A DNA stretch of 64,000 nt from positions 320,676-384,675 of the forward strand of contig QANZ01016482.1 in assembly GCA_003254925.1 (NCBI GenBank). Reading direction: 5' to 3'. Of the stretch, positions 1 to 11,914 are shown one piece after another. The stretch is from Chamaecrista fasciculata. Lineage: Eukaryota; Streptophyta; Magnoliopsida; Fabales; Fabaceae. The first letter of the stretch is position 1, and each line of letters begins with the position of its first letter. A program made the position numbers and the translations under genes. The notes beneath the pieces are model-generated. The model saw only the letters and a list, made by a program, of their open reading frames with translations, did no database searches and was not told the DNA's origin.

Positions 1-539
1 AACAGTAGTAATCAATGTAGCTATATGACATCATTAAGAGTGTGTTAGAAAGCTCGGAGCATAATTGAATGGAAAGAACCCAAGAAAACAGAACGGAAAG
101 AAGGCTGGGAAAATTGAGGTTTTAGTGATGATTTCGTTTTCCATGTTTGGATGTTTGAAACTAACTAGGCCAAGGAGAGAAAGTTTACAGAAAACAATTA
201 TAACACACTTTTACTAATTTATCCTCTATCAAAAAGTCCGGTTATAATGATTTAATTAGTTAGCAACTTAACATGGGTATCATAGGATGATAGGAATTAC
301 CAAATTAGGACATAATGAATGGTAAAAAGTAAATAATTAGTATCTTCTTCAAAATGCCGCAAATTGGGGTTATTAAAAAACATGAAAAGGAAGGCCTTGG
401 AGCGTTACAAATCTCTCATTCTCCTGCCCTAGTTATAAAGAAAACGAGAAAATTTTCAATAAAACCAGCCCTTTCACTCCATCTCCATTAGTGTCCACAG
501 ACACATACCCTAAGATGGCATGAATGTTTCCTTGTATAC

Positions 540-3500
540 CTTAACTGAGCGCCAATGTGAATTTGGCCACCGAACAGGATCCAAATCAACTATTCCAGTT
601 ATTGTGCCCATGTATCTGCACAAGAGGAGAAATATTGAAATTGTAAAATCCATCTCCCAGAAAATATATAAATATATCAAAGCAACATCTTAGATGACCT
701 GCAAGGGCATAATTCAGAACCATATTAAGAAAACCACAAATTTAAATTTGTAATATTTCATCTCATAGCAACACCCAAATGTGCATTCATAACTTATGCA
801 GTATCTCATATGAAGAAGTGCATAGCATCCATTTTCAATCTGTTACATAACCAAGCTTGTAGTGTGGTACGCACAATGCTACCATGTTATTGGATGTCCT
901 TGAAGAGACCATGCACCTATGTTGGCAAGCCATAAAAAAAAAGATACAAATCGCCTGATCTCTTCATGATGTCATAAATGTACACAACCTTGAGTAAAAT
1001 CTTCCTATTTAAGTGCACAATAATCTAATTAATTTTTCTAACTTCCCCAGATGATTGAGTCACCAACTCCCTCTTGCCTTAGTGGTAGTGGTTTATAACC
1101 TTTACATGAGAAAACCATAGTCATGAAAGTTGAAGCACATAATAAAAGAACTTCTCTAAAATTTTGGTCAACGGTTTAGGTATCATGGAAAAATGCCATA
1201 ATTAGCTTCCAAAATTATACTTCATTGACCTTACTGACATGTTAAAAAAGTGCACATCAGGGAAGATTTAAACAACATTTCAACAAGAAAAGTTTAGAAG
1301 ACCTACCGCCGGACACTTGATTCCTCAGTTTCAAACAGCATCCTGAAGCGCATGCCAACTGAGACTCGAGTATGATACACTGCTTTAACATACTTGGCCA
1401 AGGGTATGACAAATTCAGATGGACTAGCACTGAATTTCAAAAAAGAACAAAGACTGTCAATTACAATCAAGTATCATCAGTTAAATGTTTTGATACAATA
1501 TATACAAACAACAAGCAATACCGTGGATTATAGAAAATGGTGAAACGACTGTTTGTTGCAGCTGCATGAGCTGCAGCAGCAAGAAGCCCCAAGTGCATGC
1601 TATCACTAGAAAGCACGGATGAAGGCATTACAGTTTGCGGCCGATTTGCCCTCCGGATACCAAGGAGCAGTTGATTCTTTTCGTTCCTGTTGGTTATACT
1701 TGAGTTACATCATTAATGAGGTATCATGTAATTACTAATGACATTAGAAATGCTAAAGAAAATATCATTAACCCAGATATGAATGCTAGCAACCAGGAGA
1801 AAGAAAATCTACCGGGCTCTTCAAGCTTGACGTATAAGCAAGCAAAGACCATTTTATTAGGCACAACCACATCAAGGAGTTCTTGTTCAAAAAATGCCTA
1901 ATCCAAAGGATACAATATATGGCAATGAATATGTTTCCCTAAGTTCTTCTAACTGGCTAGATGACTTGAAGTCACACAGCATGGTTAAAAGAGACAATAA
2001 ATGACAAAAGCCAATTTTCAAATCTGACAAACCAAAAAGCGACTACTATTGCTGTCCAGACATGCATAGTATGTGCCACTTTGATGTCACAAGGAAAATG
2101 AAATGAGAAGACCAGAAAATTGCTTACCAGATAAACAGAACAGAATCACCAGCAACAAGCCTTTTAGCACTCACAAAGACACTCCACCCTGTCGTAAGTA
2201 AATGCCTTTTGGGTTGGCCTGCAGAAGCAGTAGTCAATATGAATAAATTTAAAGGTCCACTTTTTTCTATCTACAGATAAAGGAGGGGAAAAACCTTTAA
2301 CTGACTACAATTTTCTCAAAGTTTCAAGTAAAATGAAAACAAAAAGGGAAAAAGGACAAACATCCTCCCAGCTTTAGAACTCACCCCGGAAGATATGCCT
2401 GAATTTCCAATCGTTGCCATGCAAATCCCTTGCAATTAACTCTTGAGCCGGAGGTTGCTGAGAGAAGTCCTGACAATCAAACTATGAGGTTAGAATCTCA
2501 AAGGTTTTGATGAATAAGCTGGAATATCGTAACAAAAGTTTTACCAGTGGAGGAAACACTTTCTCTGCCGCTCTTCGTGGAACAGAGAATCCCCCATGTG
2601 TACTTGTGTCACTAGCCGTCAAAGTTTTGCAAAAGTAGTTTGTCGGCTGTTTACTAGAGGTGCCCAATTCTGCTGGAAGGTAAGCCTCTTTCTGTTCTTG
2701 CTGCAAGCATGATCAAATCAAAAGCTGAAAATTAAAAATAGCAAAACAACCTACAAGTTACCCAACATTTAAAATATGTATCATACAGGATTTAGAGATT
2801 GCAAAGTCATCTGTGCATATACTTCATCCGTCTCAGCATCCGCCTAATCCAAAAACCAAAAAATTTAAAAATTAAAAAAAAAAAAGTGAAAGCCAATGAA
2901 AATAAAACAAACAATCAGGAATCATCCCATGGGAGAATTCAAAAACCAAAATAAACAAGCCTTACATGCATAGTCACATTATGAAGCTGACAAATAAGCT
3001 GCGGAGGTAAGCTAGGGTAATTAGGGATATGGGCATCCACTTCCTTGTTGGTTGACGCAACAACCTAAAGCAGAGAAGTGATGGGTTAAAAATATGCACA
3101 CAAAATTAGTTTAATCCGGAAAATGTACAAAGATATTCTTTCAAATAGAAATATCAATGTGCTGCATCCTGGGTGTAAAGTTTATGATACCCAGTGTACA
3201 AGCTCTTTAACAAGCAACTAAGAAGCACTCTCACTAACAAATTATATAGTGTTTGAAAGTAACTTGTAGTCTAAGATGATACGTATAGGTCATGATACAT
3301 ACCATTGCTAAGAAGCAAATTAAGATATATGGGGTAGCAGTATTTACCAGAGACTAGATTCAAGAACCAAACCAATTCACCTACCGTTATATAGGTAAAT
3401 AAACAAAATAATATAATTATCATGCCCGGGAACTATCAATATGGCATTAAGCCATAACACTATAACGTTGAAAATAATTTTATCTTGAGTTGAAGTACCT

Positions 3501-4041
3501 GTTCACTGTGACCTTGTGGAAAGTACACGACACGGCTCCCGACTGCTGGTAAACAAACAAGAGGGCCAGCACATGCATGCCAAAGTTCTGAATCGAGGAC
3601 TCGCTTTTCTCCTACGAAAATCCACAGCAATATGTCATGTTCTATAGAATAGAAAATTCATAACTGCAGTCAAAACTCAAAAGTGTCTCTCAGGAGTCAT
3701 GAGAAATTGATTCTAGCATAGTAATGCCAAAGACAGGACCTTAACATAACAAAACAACTTCTCCGATCTCTGGATGATGGCAAGAAGACTATTTGGCTGA
3801 TAAGGTTAATTTACAAACACGTACGTATAAACTATAAGTTTATAACCACCATGCTTCCATAAAACACGTTTCAGCGATCAAAGATCTGTGCTCAAATCTC
3901 ACCCAGAAAAACAAAAACAAAAGGAGATAGTGTTCGCATTCAAGTTCCAGAAAAAAGAGAAGGAGGGAAAACGCCGAATCTATTATATACATACATACCT
4001 TCCGGGGGTGGAGAGCTAAAACCAGATGAAGAGAGTCTCAT
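540..4041 (-). CDS. ARF6: Auxin response factor 6-type transcription factor, 5' part (exons 1-10)
   Basis: Nuclear transcription factor that binds auxin-response elements through a B3 domain. Exons read on the minus strand: 3999-4041, 3499-3611, 2966-3064, 2787-2843, 2545-2700, 2385-2469, 2128-2218, 1522-1686, 1307-1429 and 540-615. All have GT-AG borders, and the phases add up to 336 uninterrupted codons. The protein starts [18 protein letters not shown], then [11 protein letters not shown], the B3 core ([40 protein letters not shown]) and the start of the ARF middle domain ([30 protein letters not shown]). The N-terminus matches ARF6 better than ARF8, which begins MKLSTSG. Later exons (Q-rich activation region, the expected miR167 site, PB1 domain) would lie left of base 1; bases 1-539 are intron 10. 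An in-frame ATG at 4167 could extend the protein by 42 residues, but the family start at 4041 is preferred. Confidence 0.93.
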
Positions 4042-5060
4042 TTCAGAAAAAATATCAACGATTCCAAAAGCTAGAAGAAATCCAGCCCGCAATTGAACTA
4101 TATTTGAAATCACTCTCAAGCAGACCAAATTAGCAACAAAATTCTCGCAAAATGACACCCCCACCACAAAACAACGATCCTTTTTGTCTCTTCCTCTAAG
4201 CTGCTGCTGCTGCAGCAGAGTATCATTCTTCTTTTATATATTTTGTCCCCTTCACCGACCAAATACACGCTTCAGTAAATTTATACACTCACATACATTG
4301 AGTTAATTAGTTTCACTGCCAATAACAAGAATGCTTACACAACCACACACACAACCTTCAAAAATCCTCAACCAAAACCAGTTTCGCCACAAAGCACAAT
4401 TGGTTTACGCCTCATTCGCTTCTTATTCTCATGAACCCCCCAAACCCCATGCCACAATCTTCAAGTAAATACTTCATGTTCTTCTCGTTTCTCACAAGTT
4501 AATTTGGCTGCAATCTCAAAAAACCAAGCTACCTCCGAGCAAGTAGATCTTAGCGAAGGAACAATGGTTCTTAGAAGAAACCGGATCTCAATGAAAAAGA
4601 AAACCCACCAGGAAAAAAAAATAAGAAAATGAAGTATAACTCAGGCAGCCAAACTGCAGAAGCAGCGCGAGGAATTAAAGATCGCAAATAGAGAAAGTGA
4701 TAAAAGAAAAGGCAGCGTGGTGTGGGTATTTGATATTTGGGTTTGGTTGATTTGCAGTAAGGGAAAGAAATAGCAGTTGGTGGTGACGGCACTAGTAGTA
4801 ATATTACCTTAAGCTCACCATATCCTTCTCTCTCATGTACAATCCTATAGTCATATAGTCATACACTCATACATATTCTCTCTCTCTCTATCTGCTCTTC
4901 TGCTCCAATCAATCAAAACACAACCGCCATTATTTTCGCTGTCTTTTTAAGAGCAAGGGAGAGAGAGGGTGTACTAGTACTATACTACCCATTTACCCAA
5001 TGTTCTTAAGATTATATATTTATTTACAGTATTATATATTATTTTAACTTTTTATTGTGA
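4042..5060 (-). promoter_or_regulatory. ARF6 leader and core promoter with upstream ORFs
   Basis: Reading leftward, a TATA-like AT block (about 5000-5040) is followed by a pyrimidine-rich stretch, a GA repeat (about 4875-4900) and a long leader before the ARF6 start. A five-codon uORF (4913-4930, MAVVF) and a 73-codon uORF (4571-4792) sit in the leader if it is unspliced. A possible 5'UTR intron acceptor (TTCTTCTAG) lies about 35 bp before the start. The transcription start is inferred, not seen. Confidence 0.5.
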
Positions 5061-5114
5061 GTTTTTGTTTAGAGTAAATCAGTACATTAATAATTTAATT
5101 TAAAAAAATAAAAT

Positions 5115-5352
5115 GTTCAAAGTATATTTTTGGTCCTATAACTTTTGCTTGAATCTCATTTTTGTCCCATAACTTTTTTTGTTACAATTTTGATCTCATA
5201 TCTTTTGTTCAAGTTACAAATTTGGTCTTATATCACTTTTATTCTTATATCTTTTAGTTAAGTTACAAAATTGATCACATATCTTAACAAAAAGTTTTAT
5301 ATTCAAATTAAGAATTGAGCAAAAATTATGAAATTAAAAGTATACTTTGAGC
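5115..5352. mobile_element. Foldback MITE, Mutator-like (9-bp TSD)
   Basis: A 238-bp near-palindrome with ends GTTCAAAGTATA and TATACTTTGAGC. It is flanked by perfect 9-bp direct repeats AAATAAAAT at 5106-5114 and 5353-5361. Nine-base duplications are typical of the Mutator superfamily. The interior is AT-rich with repeats of the type TTTGGTCCTATAACTTTTG and no coding capacity. Confidence 0.75.
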
Positions 5353-5361
5353 AAATAAAAT

Positions 5362-6746
5362 TATAATAATTAATTTATTTAATTATAATTAATAAAATTT
5401 ATTAGTAAATTAGATATGCTTTAAAATCTTTTTACATTATACTTAATAATTAAAATTAAAAATTATGTTGACCATTAAACTTAAAAAAAATAAATTAAAT
5501 TAATTATTATTTCAATTTTAGAGCTAAAATTTATAAATTAATCTATTAAAAATTAAACTGAAAATTTTATCGTCTATCAGAAATTAAATAATTTATTTCT
5601 TTTTATTATGCCAATAAAATATAAAAAATAATAATTTTTTTATTATTACAATCATTATTGTACTGTTATTTATTGGAAAAGATTTGTTTTGATATGCATG
5701 GACTCCATCGTATTTATTGATACAGATATGATAAATTGATTTTCAAAGTAAAATGAGTAAATCTTAGAATTTAAATAATTTTTTGTTTGTTTATAGATGC
5801 AAAGTAATACTTATTAGGTTGTAATCATTTTCCACGTAGCAATATCCTATAAGTTGTTGGTGCTCAAGATTTTTAACGAGAGGAGGAAAGAAGATCCGTT
5901 AGAATACTTTAGCCTCGAGTCTACTCAGTATTATTTTTTCATCAATTTATAATTAGATTAGATTAGATTAGATTTTTTTTTTTTGGTGTCTATAATTATA
6001 TTAGATTTTTGTTTATAGGAATCAGGTAATTACTCCTAATTCATTAGAGATTATTTTTAAGTATATATTATCGAAATATATTTTGTTTTATTAATAAAAT
6101 ATTTTTTATATATTTCAATTGAATTTGAGATATCGTATTTAAAAAAATTAATTATTAATAAATATTAGATCTAACAAAAACAAAGTTAATACCTCATAAA
6201 TTAATGAATTAAATTTAAAACTCTATAAATATATATATATCTATATTTAGTTTTCAATAGTATACAAAATAATTATTTATCAACTATTTTAAACTTTATA
6301 TATATTTTCATTTTGAAGAGGAAAAGACGTTGGGGATTTTTTTATAACAAGATCAAATATATTAAATAAAAGTCAAACGGTACTTACAATGATCAGAGAC
6401 TTCAAAACTGATAAATAAGAAGAATACGTCATAAATATTGTTAAACTATAAGTCGAATCGGGCTCATAAATCGTTCTTATAAAGAACACTGATCCTATAA
6501 GGATAATATCTTGAGGATGAAAAATATCACTAAAAGTGTTGTCAACAAAAAGTTTACTATTATACATATCTTTTAGCAGCAATAAAATCAACTTCACTAT
6601 CAAAGAAACCATCAACTTCATCAAAAAGATATAAATGTCGAGAACGAAATCTGAAAATCTAAAGAAGCTTAAAACTGAACACAACAAAAAGAAAAAAGAA
6701 TAAACACTATCAATCAAGGGGGATTAAGTCCGGTCGATTATTTAAG
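5362..6746. other. AT-rich spacer without recognisable genes
   Basis: Very AT-rich sequence with short GATTA repeats near 5953-5975. A weak minus-strand ORF (6373-6717) has a low-complexity, T-rich composition. I see no gene or defined repeat that can be supported. Confidence 0.6.
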
Positions 6747-6747
6747 N
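6747..6747. other. Single-N contig join
   Basis: One ambiguous base abuts a sudden change from spacer to copia pol sequence. Together with the N at 11833 it delimits a contig. The sequence left of it shows no retrotransposon end. Confidence 0.9.
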
Positions 6748-8696
6748 CCTCACATGTTGCTGTCTCTAACATATCTAATAATGTAATATCTACTCATGTG
6801 CCTTCTTCAGCTACTTGTTTTGTGCAGGACATTGGCGCCATCGATCCTCTATCTCCTCCAACTTCTCAATCCACAGCAAATACCCCCTCTTCTTCCACCA
6901 AAACACTCACTCCAACTACATTACCCTCACCCAATTTATCTCCCACTACCTCTCCATCCTCATTGTCCCTATATACACCTTCATCCACTGCCTCCTCTAA
7001 CTCCATTATCACCACACCTCTGAAAATTAATGACCACACTATGGTAACTCGAGGCAAAATGGGAATCTTCAAACCCAAAGCTCTACTCTCCACTGTCGAA
7101 CCTCGTTCTGTTCGGACTGCACTCCTTGATCCTCGCTGGAAACGTGCAATGGAAGAGGAATACAATGCTCTGCGCGTCAACCACACTTGGGATCTGGTTC
7201 CTTTGCCTCCAGGACGCTCTCCGATTGGCTGTAAGTGGATTTTTCGGATTAAACAAAATCCTGATGGAAGTGTGGAACGTTATAAAGCCCGCCTTGTCGC
7301 TAAAGGCTTTCATCAAGCACCAGGATTCGATTTCTCGGAAACCTTCAGTCCGGTGATCAAGCCAGTAACTGTACGTGTCATTCTGAGCATTGCTATCACT
7401 CATGGGTGGTCTATTCGCCAGCTGGACGTAAATAATGCGTTTTTGAATGGCACTCTCTCAGAAACTGTCTACATGACTCAGCCACCTGGGTTCAGCAATG
7501 GGGATTCGAATATTGTATGCAAACTCAATCGGTCTCTCTATGGTCTACGACAGGCACCTCGTGCGTGGTTTCAAACGTTAGCAACCACACTTATTTCCCT
7601 TGGGTTTGTCAATGCTCGAAGTGACTCGTCGCTGTTCATTCAATTTTCGGGTTCCTCTGTCTTGTACATACTGGTTTACGTCGACGACATCATCATTACC
7701 GGCAGTGATTCCGCTGCTGTTCAGCGAATGATTGATCATCTCCATCGAAGATTTGCATTAAAAGACCTTGGATCACTTCATTATTTCCTTGGCATTCATG
7801 TCGATCGCATTTCGTCTCATGCTCTGCTCATGCGCCAAACTAAATACATTGATGATCTACTTGGCAAGACGAACATGTCTGAGGCGAAAGCTCAGCCCAC
7901 TCCCATGGCGTCTACAGTTCGACTTCCTGCTGATGGCACAAGCAGCTTTCCTGATCCCAGCCTCTATCGTTCCACAGTTGGTGCTCTGCAGTATCTCTGC
8001 ATCACGCGCCCCGACATAGCGTATGCTGTTCATAAGGTGAGTCAATTCATGCATGCTCCCCTTGAAGATCACTGGCAGGCCGTTAAACGCATTTTACGCT
8101 ACTTACAAGGAACACGGGACTTGGGTCTTCATCTCCGAGCTTGCTCCAATTTTCGTGTGTCTGCCATGTCCGACGCTGACTGGGCTGCCGATATCAACGA
8201 TCGAAGGTCCACTTCTGGCTACTGCGTCTTCTTTGGCGACAATTTAGTCTCATGGTCGTCGAAGAAGCAACCCACTGTCTCGAGGTCGTCGACGGAGGCC
8301 GAATACCGTGCTCTGGCGTTAGCTGTCACCGAAGTCACCTGGCTTCAATCTCTGTTATCAGAACTTCGACTACCTCAGCCTCAATCTCCTCCATTACTAT
8401 ATTGTGATAACATGAGTACGGTTCTCCTATCTGCTAATCCCATCCTTCATGCTCGCACTAAGCACATCGAACTGGATTTATATTTCGTGCGCGAGAAGGT
8501 TCAGAAGCGACAAATCGTCATCAGTCATGTATCTTCTCAGGACCAGCTAGCTGACATACTAACGAAACCTCTTCCTAAGTCTCGCTTCATCCTTATGCGT
8601 GGCAAACTCAGCCTTCTTCCTTCCCCGCTGAGTTTGAGGGGGGATATTGATGACAGTGCAAATAATAAGAAGCACACCTCAGCAATCATCACGTGA
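6748..8696 (+). CDS. Ty1/copia polyprotein, 3' part (RT and RNase H)
   Basis: Open from the N to the stop at 8694-8696. It carries the end of the integrase-RT linker, then the copia RT (WKRAMEEEYNAL, the SIGCKWIF-type motif read here as IGCKWIFRIK, LDVNNAFLNG, LYGLRQAPRAW, YVDD at 7677-7688) and RNase H (DADWAADINDRRSTSGYCVF, RSSTEAEYRALA, HIELDLYFVR). No frameshift or stop is seen. Bases 6748-7152 repeat 11428-11832, and the reading frame matches, so this is the direct continuation of the polyprotein at 8952-11832. A purine-rich tract (about 8634-8647) and an LTR follow. Reverse transcriptase and RNase H act in the cytoplasmic particle to copy element RNA. Confidence 0.92.
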
Positions 8697-8919
8697 TTCA
8701 TTCCAGCTGTTATTCCTTGCACATGTCTGTATTCATTCTGTTAGCATAGCAGCAGAAGTTTCCAATTCTTTCCAATTCGGTTAGCAATTAGGACAGCACA
8801 TCATTGTGTAGAATATTCTATTTGTGGATATAAATCATGTACAATTACAATGTAAATGTGTGTGCAGAATTCATTCAATAGAATTGATTATTCAAAACTT
8901 CCTTTCTTAGACTCAATCA
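8648..8919 (+). repeat. Copia LTR (272 bp)
   Basis: Begins TGATGACAGTG directly after the GGGGGGATAT polypurine tract and ends ACTCAATCA directly before TGGTATCAGAGC. TG...CA ends, a TATA-like GGATATAAATC near 8825-8835, and a same-length partner at 13475-13746 support it. Confidence 0.93.
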
Positions 8920-8931
8920 TGGTATCAGAGC
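8920..8931 (+). promoter_or_regulatory. Copia primer-binding site (initiator tRNA-Met)
   Basis: TGGTATCAGAGC immediately after the LTR is the classical plant PBS complementary to initiator methionine tRNA. Confidence 0.93.
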
Positions 8932-8951
8932 AATCACAGGGTCTAGCGACC

Positions 8952-11832
8952 ATGGCCCAATCTCTCTCTAATTCTTCTCCTGCACCTACAATCACTCCCT
9001 CATCTGCTTCTTCTTTATCTCTTGCGTCTGTCAATCACAGATATGGTCCTCACCCAATTTCTGTCAAACTTGAAGAGAATAATTTTCTACCCTGGAAACA
9101 ACAGGCCTTAGCCACCATTAAAGGTCACAAACTCTTCTCCTTTCTTGATGCGAATTCTGTCATTCCCCCACAGTATGCCACTGATGCTGATGCTGCTGCA
9201 CAAACCGTTACTGATGCTTATGCTCTCTGGGAGCAACAGGACCAGTTGCTCATGTCCTGGCTTCTCTCCTCCATGAGTGAGGGAATGCTTACTATGATGG
9301 TTGGCTGTGTTCATGCCTCTGAAGTTTGGAATCGGCTGGAAACTTTCTTTGCTTCTCAGACAAAAGCAAAGGCTAAGCAGTTCAAGACTCAACTGCGAAA
9401 TCTCAAAAAGGGAACTCTGAAAATGCATGACTATCTTCTAAAGGTAAAACACCTTGTGGACAGTTTGTTTTCTATAGGCTCACCCATTACTGTTGCAGAT
9501 CACATTGATGCCATTCTTGATGGTCTTCCTGAGGAATACACTGCGTTTATCGTCTCAGTCACCTCACGTTCCGATCCTTACTCTGTCCATGAAATTGAGA
9601 GCTTACTTGCTGCCCAAGAAGAACGCATTGAGAAATACAAAAAGGACCAAGATGCTGTGGTTACCCTTAGTGCCAATTTGGCTCAAACCTCACTAAAATC
9701 TTCACAAACACGCTCTCCTACTCCACCCTTACTTCCAACTCCTAACCAATCTCCCTTTCGTGGCTTTAACAACAACTCTGGTGGCCGAAATCCTACTGGT
9801 GGTCGTGGAGGTAACAATTTTCGTGGCAGAGGTAGAGGTGGTAGATTTTCTCCCTCTAACAGACCTCAATGTCAACTATGCAGTCGCACAGGCCACATGG
9901 CGTGGCAATGCTACCACAGATTCAATCAAAATTTTGTTAGCCCTTTTTCTCACTCTTCTCCATCTTCCTCAACTCCTACTCCAGCTTCTCCCATGTCTGC
10001 CATGATGGCCACCCCTGATACTGTCTTTGACTCAGCTTGGTACCCAGACTCAGGAGCCAGTAACCACATCACTTCCAACATGAATCATCTCTCTGGGCGC
10101 ACTCCATACAATGGTACTGATCAAATCTATTTAGCTAATGGCACAGGTATAGATATTCATCACATTGGGTATGCTAGTGTTCAGCAACATTCCACTCCCC
10201 AACCCCTTCATCTTAATCATCTTTTACATGTTCCCAGTGCATTTAAAAATCTTCTCAGTGTCTCTAAATTTGCAGCTGATAATAATGCTTATTTTGAATT
10301 TTATCCTCACCAATGCTTTGTCAAATGTCAGGCAACACATCAGGTTTTGCTCAAGGGGACAATTAAAGATGGCTTATACTCCTTCCCTGATCTTCATGTT
10401 CTCTCACACTCTCATCCTTCACCTGCTAATGCTTCTAAATTCACCCTTGCTGCCACCACTAAGTCTCGATGTTCCAAGGAGGATTTTCAATTATGGCATT
10501 ATCGATTAGGCCATGCTTCTTTCCCTATAGTTAACAAAGTTTTATCATATTGTAATTTGCCTACTCTAAATAAAGAACTAATCTCTACTTGCTCTTCTTG
10601 CTGTCTTGGTAAATCACATCAGTTACCATATACTCATTCTACATCCTCCTATACTCAACCATTGGAACTCATTCATACTGACGTTTGGGGCCCTGCCCCT
10701 GTAGAGTCATCAAATGGCTTTAAATATTATATTCACTTCATTGATGCCTGTACCAAATATACATGGATTTATCTTTTAAAGAAAAAATCTGATGTTCAGT
10801 CCATTTTTCTTCAATTTAAATCAATGGTGGAGCTTCAATTTGACACTAAAATAAAAGCAATTCAATCTGACAATGGGGGTGCATTTTTAGCACTCACAAA
10901 ACATCTTAATACATTTGGCATTCAACATCGTCTTTCCTGTCCACACACACCTCAGCAAAACGGCACTGCTGAGCGTAAGAATCGCCACATTGTCGAGTTA
11001 GGATTATCTATGCTTGCACATGCATCCATGCCATTACAATTTTGGGATGATTCTTTCTTAACTGCAGTTCACATCATCAATAGACTTCCAACTCCATCTC
11101 TACGCCATCTTACTCCATTTGAAAAATTATTTCACAAATCACCATCATACACTCATCTACGTGTTTTTGGCTGTGTCTGTTATCCAAATTTACGTCCATA
11201 TAACTCCACTAAATTACAATTTCGTTCTATTGCTTGCACTTTTCTGGGATATAGTCCAAAGCACAAAGGATTTAAATGTCTTAGTCCCACTGGGCGAATT
11301 TATATATCTCGTGATGTTGTATTTGATGAAACTAAATTCCTATTCTCTCAACAACAACCTGTGTGTGCTGCTGTGTCCCCCTCTATTCCTTTAATTTCAA
11401 CCCCCCCATCCATTCCTGTCATTTCTCCCTCACATGTTGCTGTCTCTAACATATCTAATAATGTAATATCTACTCATGTGCCTTCTTCAGCTACTTGTTT
11501 TGTGCAGGACATTGGCGCCATCGATCCTCTATCTCCTCCAACTTCTCAATCCACAGCAAATACCCCCTCTTCTTCCACCAAAACACTCACTCCAACTACA
11601 TTACCCTCACCCAATTTATCTCCCACTACCTCTCCATCCTCATTGTCCCTATATACACCTTCATCCACTGCCTCCTCTAACTCCATTATCACCACACCTC
11701 TGAAAATTAATGACCACACTATGGTAACTCGAGGCAAAATGGGAATCTTCAAACCCAAAGCTCTACTCTCCACTGTCGAACCTCGTTCTGTTCGGACTGC
11801 ACTCCTTGATCCTCGCTGGAAACGTGCAATGG
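8952..11832 (+). CDS. Ty1/copia polyprotein, 5' part (gag, protease, integrase)
   Basis: Start chosen at ATG 8952 (context ACCATGG), the first good ATG after the PBS. The frame is open further upstream into the LTR (ATG 8856), which is unlikely to be used. Order: gag (PISVKLEENNFLPWKQQ, UBN2-type), a glycine/arginine-rich stretch, a CCHC knuckle (CQLCSRTGHMAWQC, about 9872-9913), aspartic protease (WYPDSGASNHIT), pre-integrase zinc motif (LWHYRLGHASF, CSSCCLGKSH) and integrase core (HTDVWGP, SDNGG, PQQNGTAERKNRH, i.e. D-D-E). It is broken only by the N at 11833. Joined in frame to 7153-8696 it would make one intact 1,474-residue polyprotein. Short LTRs and gag type suggest an Ale/Retrofit-like lineage (inference). 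Confidence 0.92.
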
Positions 11833-11833
11833 N
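11833..11833. other. Single-N contig join
   Basis: The N interrupts the copia ORF in the codon after RAM. The bases after it (11834-11914) are not copia sequence, so it joins two unrelated contig ends. Confidence 0.9.
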
Positions 11834-11914
11834 ATAATTCAAAATTAATAGGTCAAATTCGAATTTGAGTCTCAAAGATCAAATCTTGAGATCAAATCTT
11901 AATTTGCTCAAATC

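Noticed and set aside
1-539. Next ARF6 exon
   Set aside because: The expected [21 protein letters not shown] coding sequence was looked for on the minus strand and is not present, so this stretch is intron.
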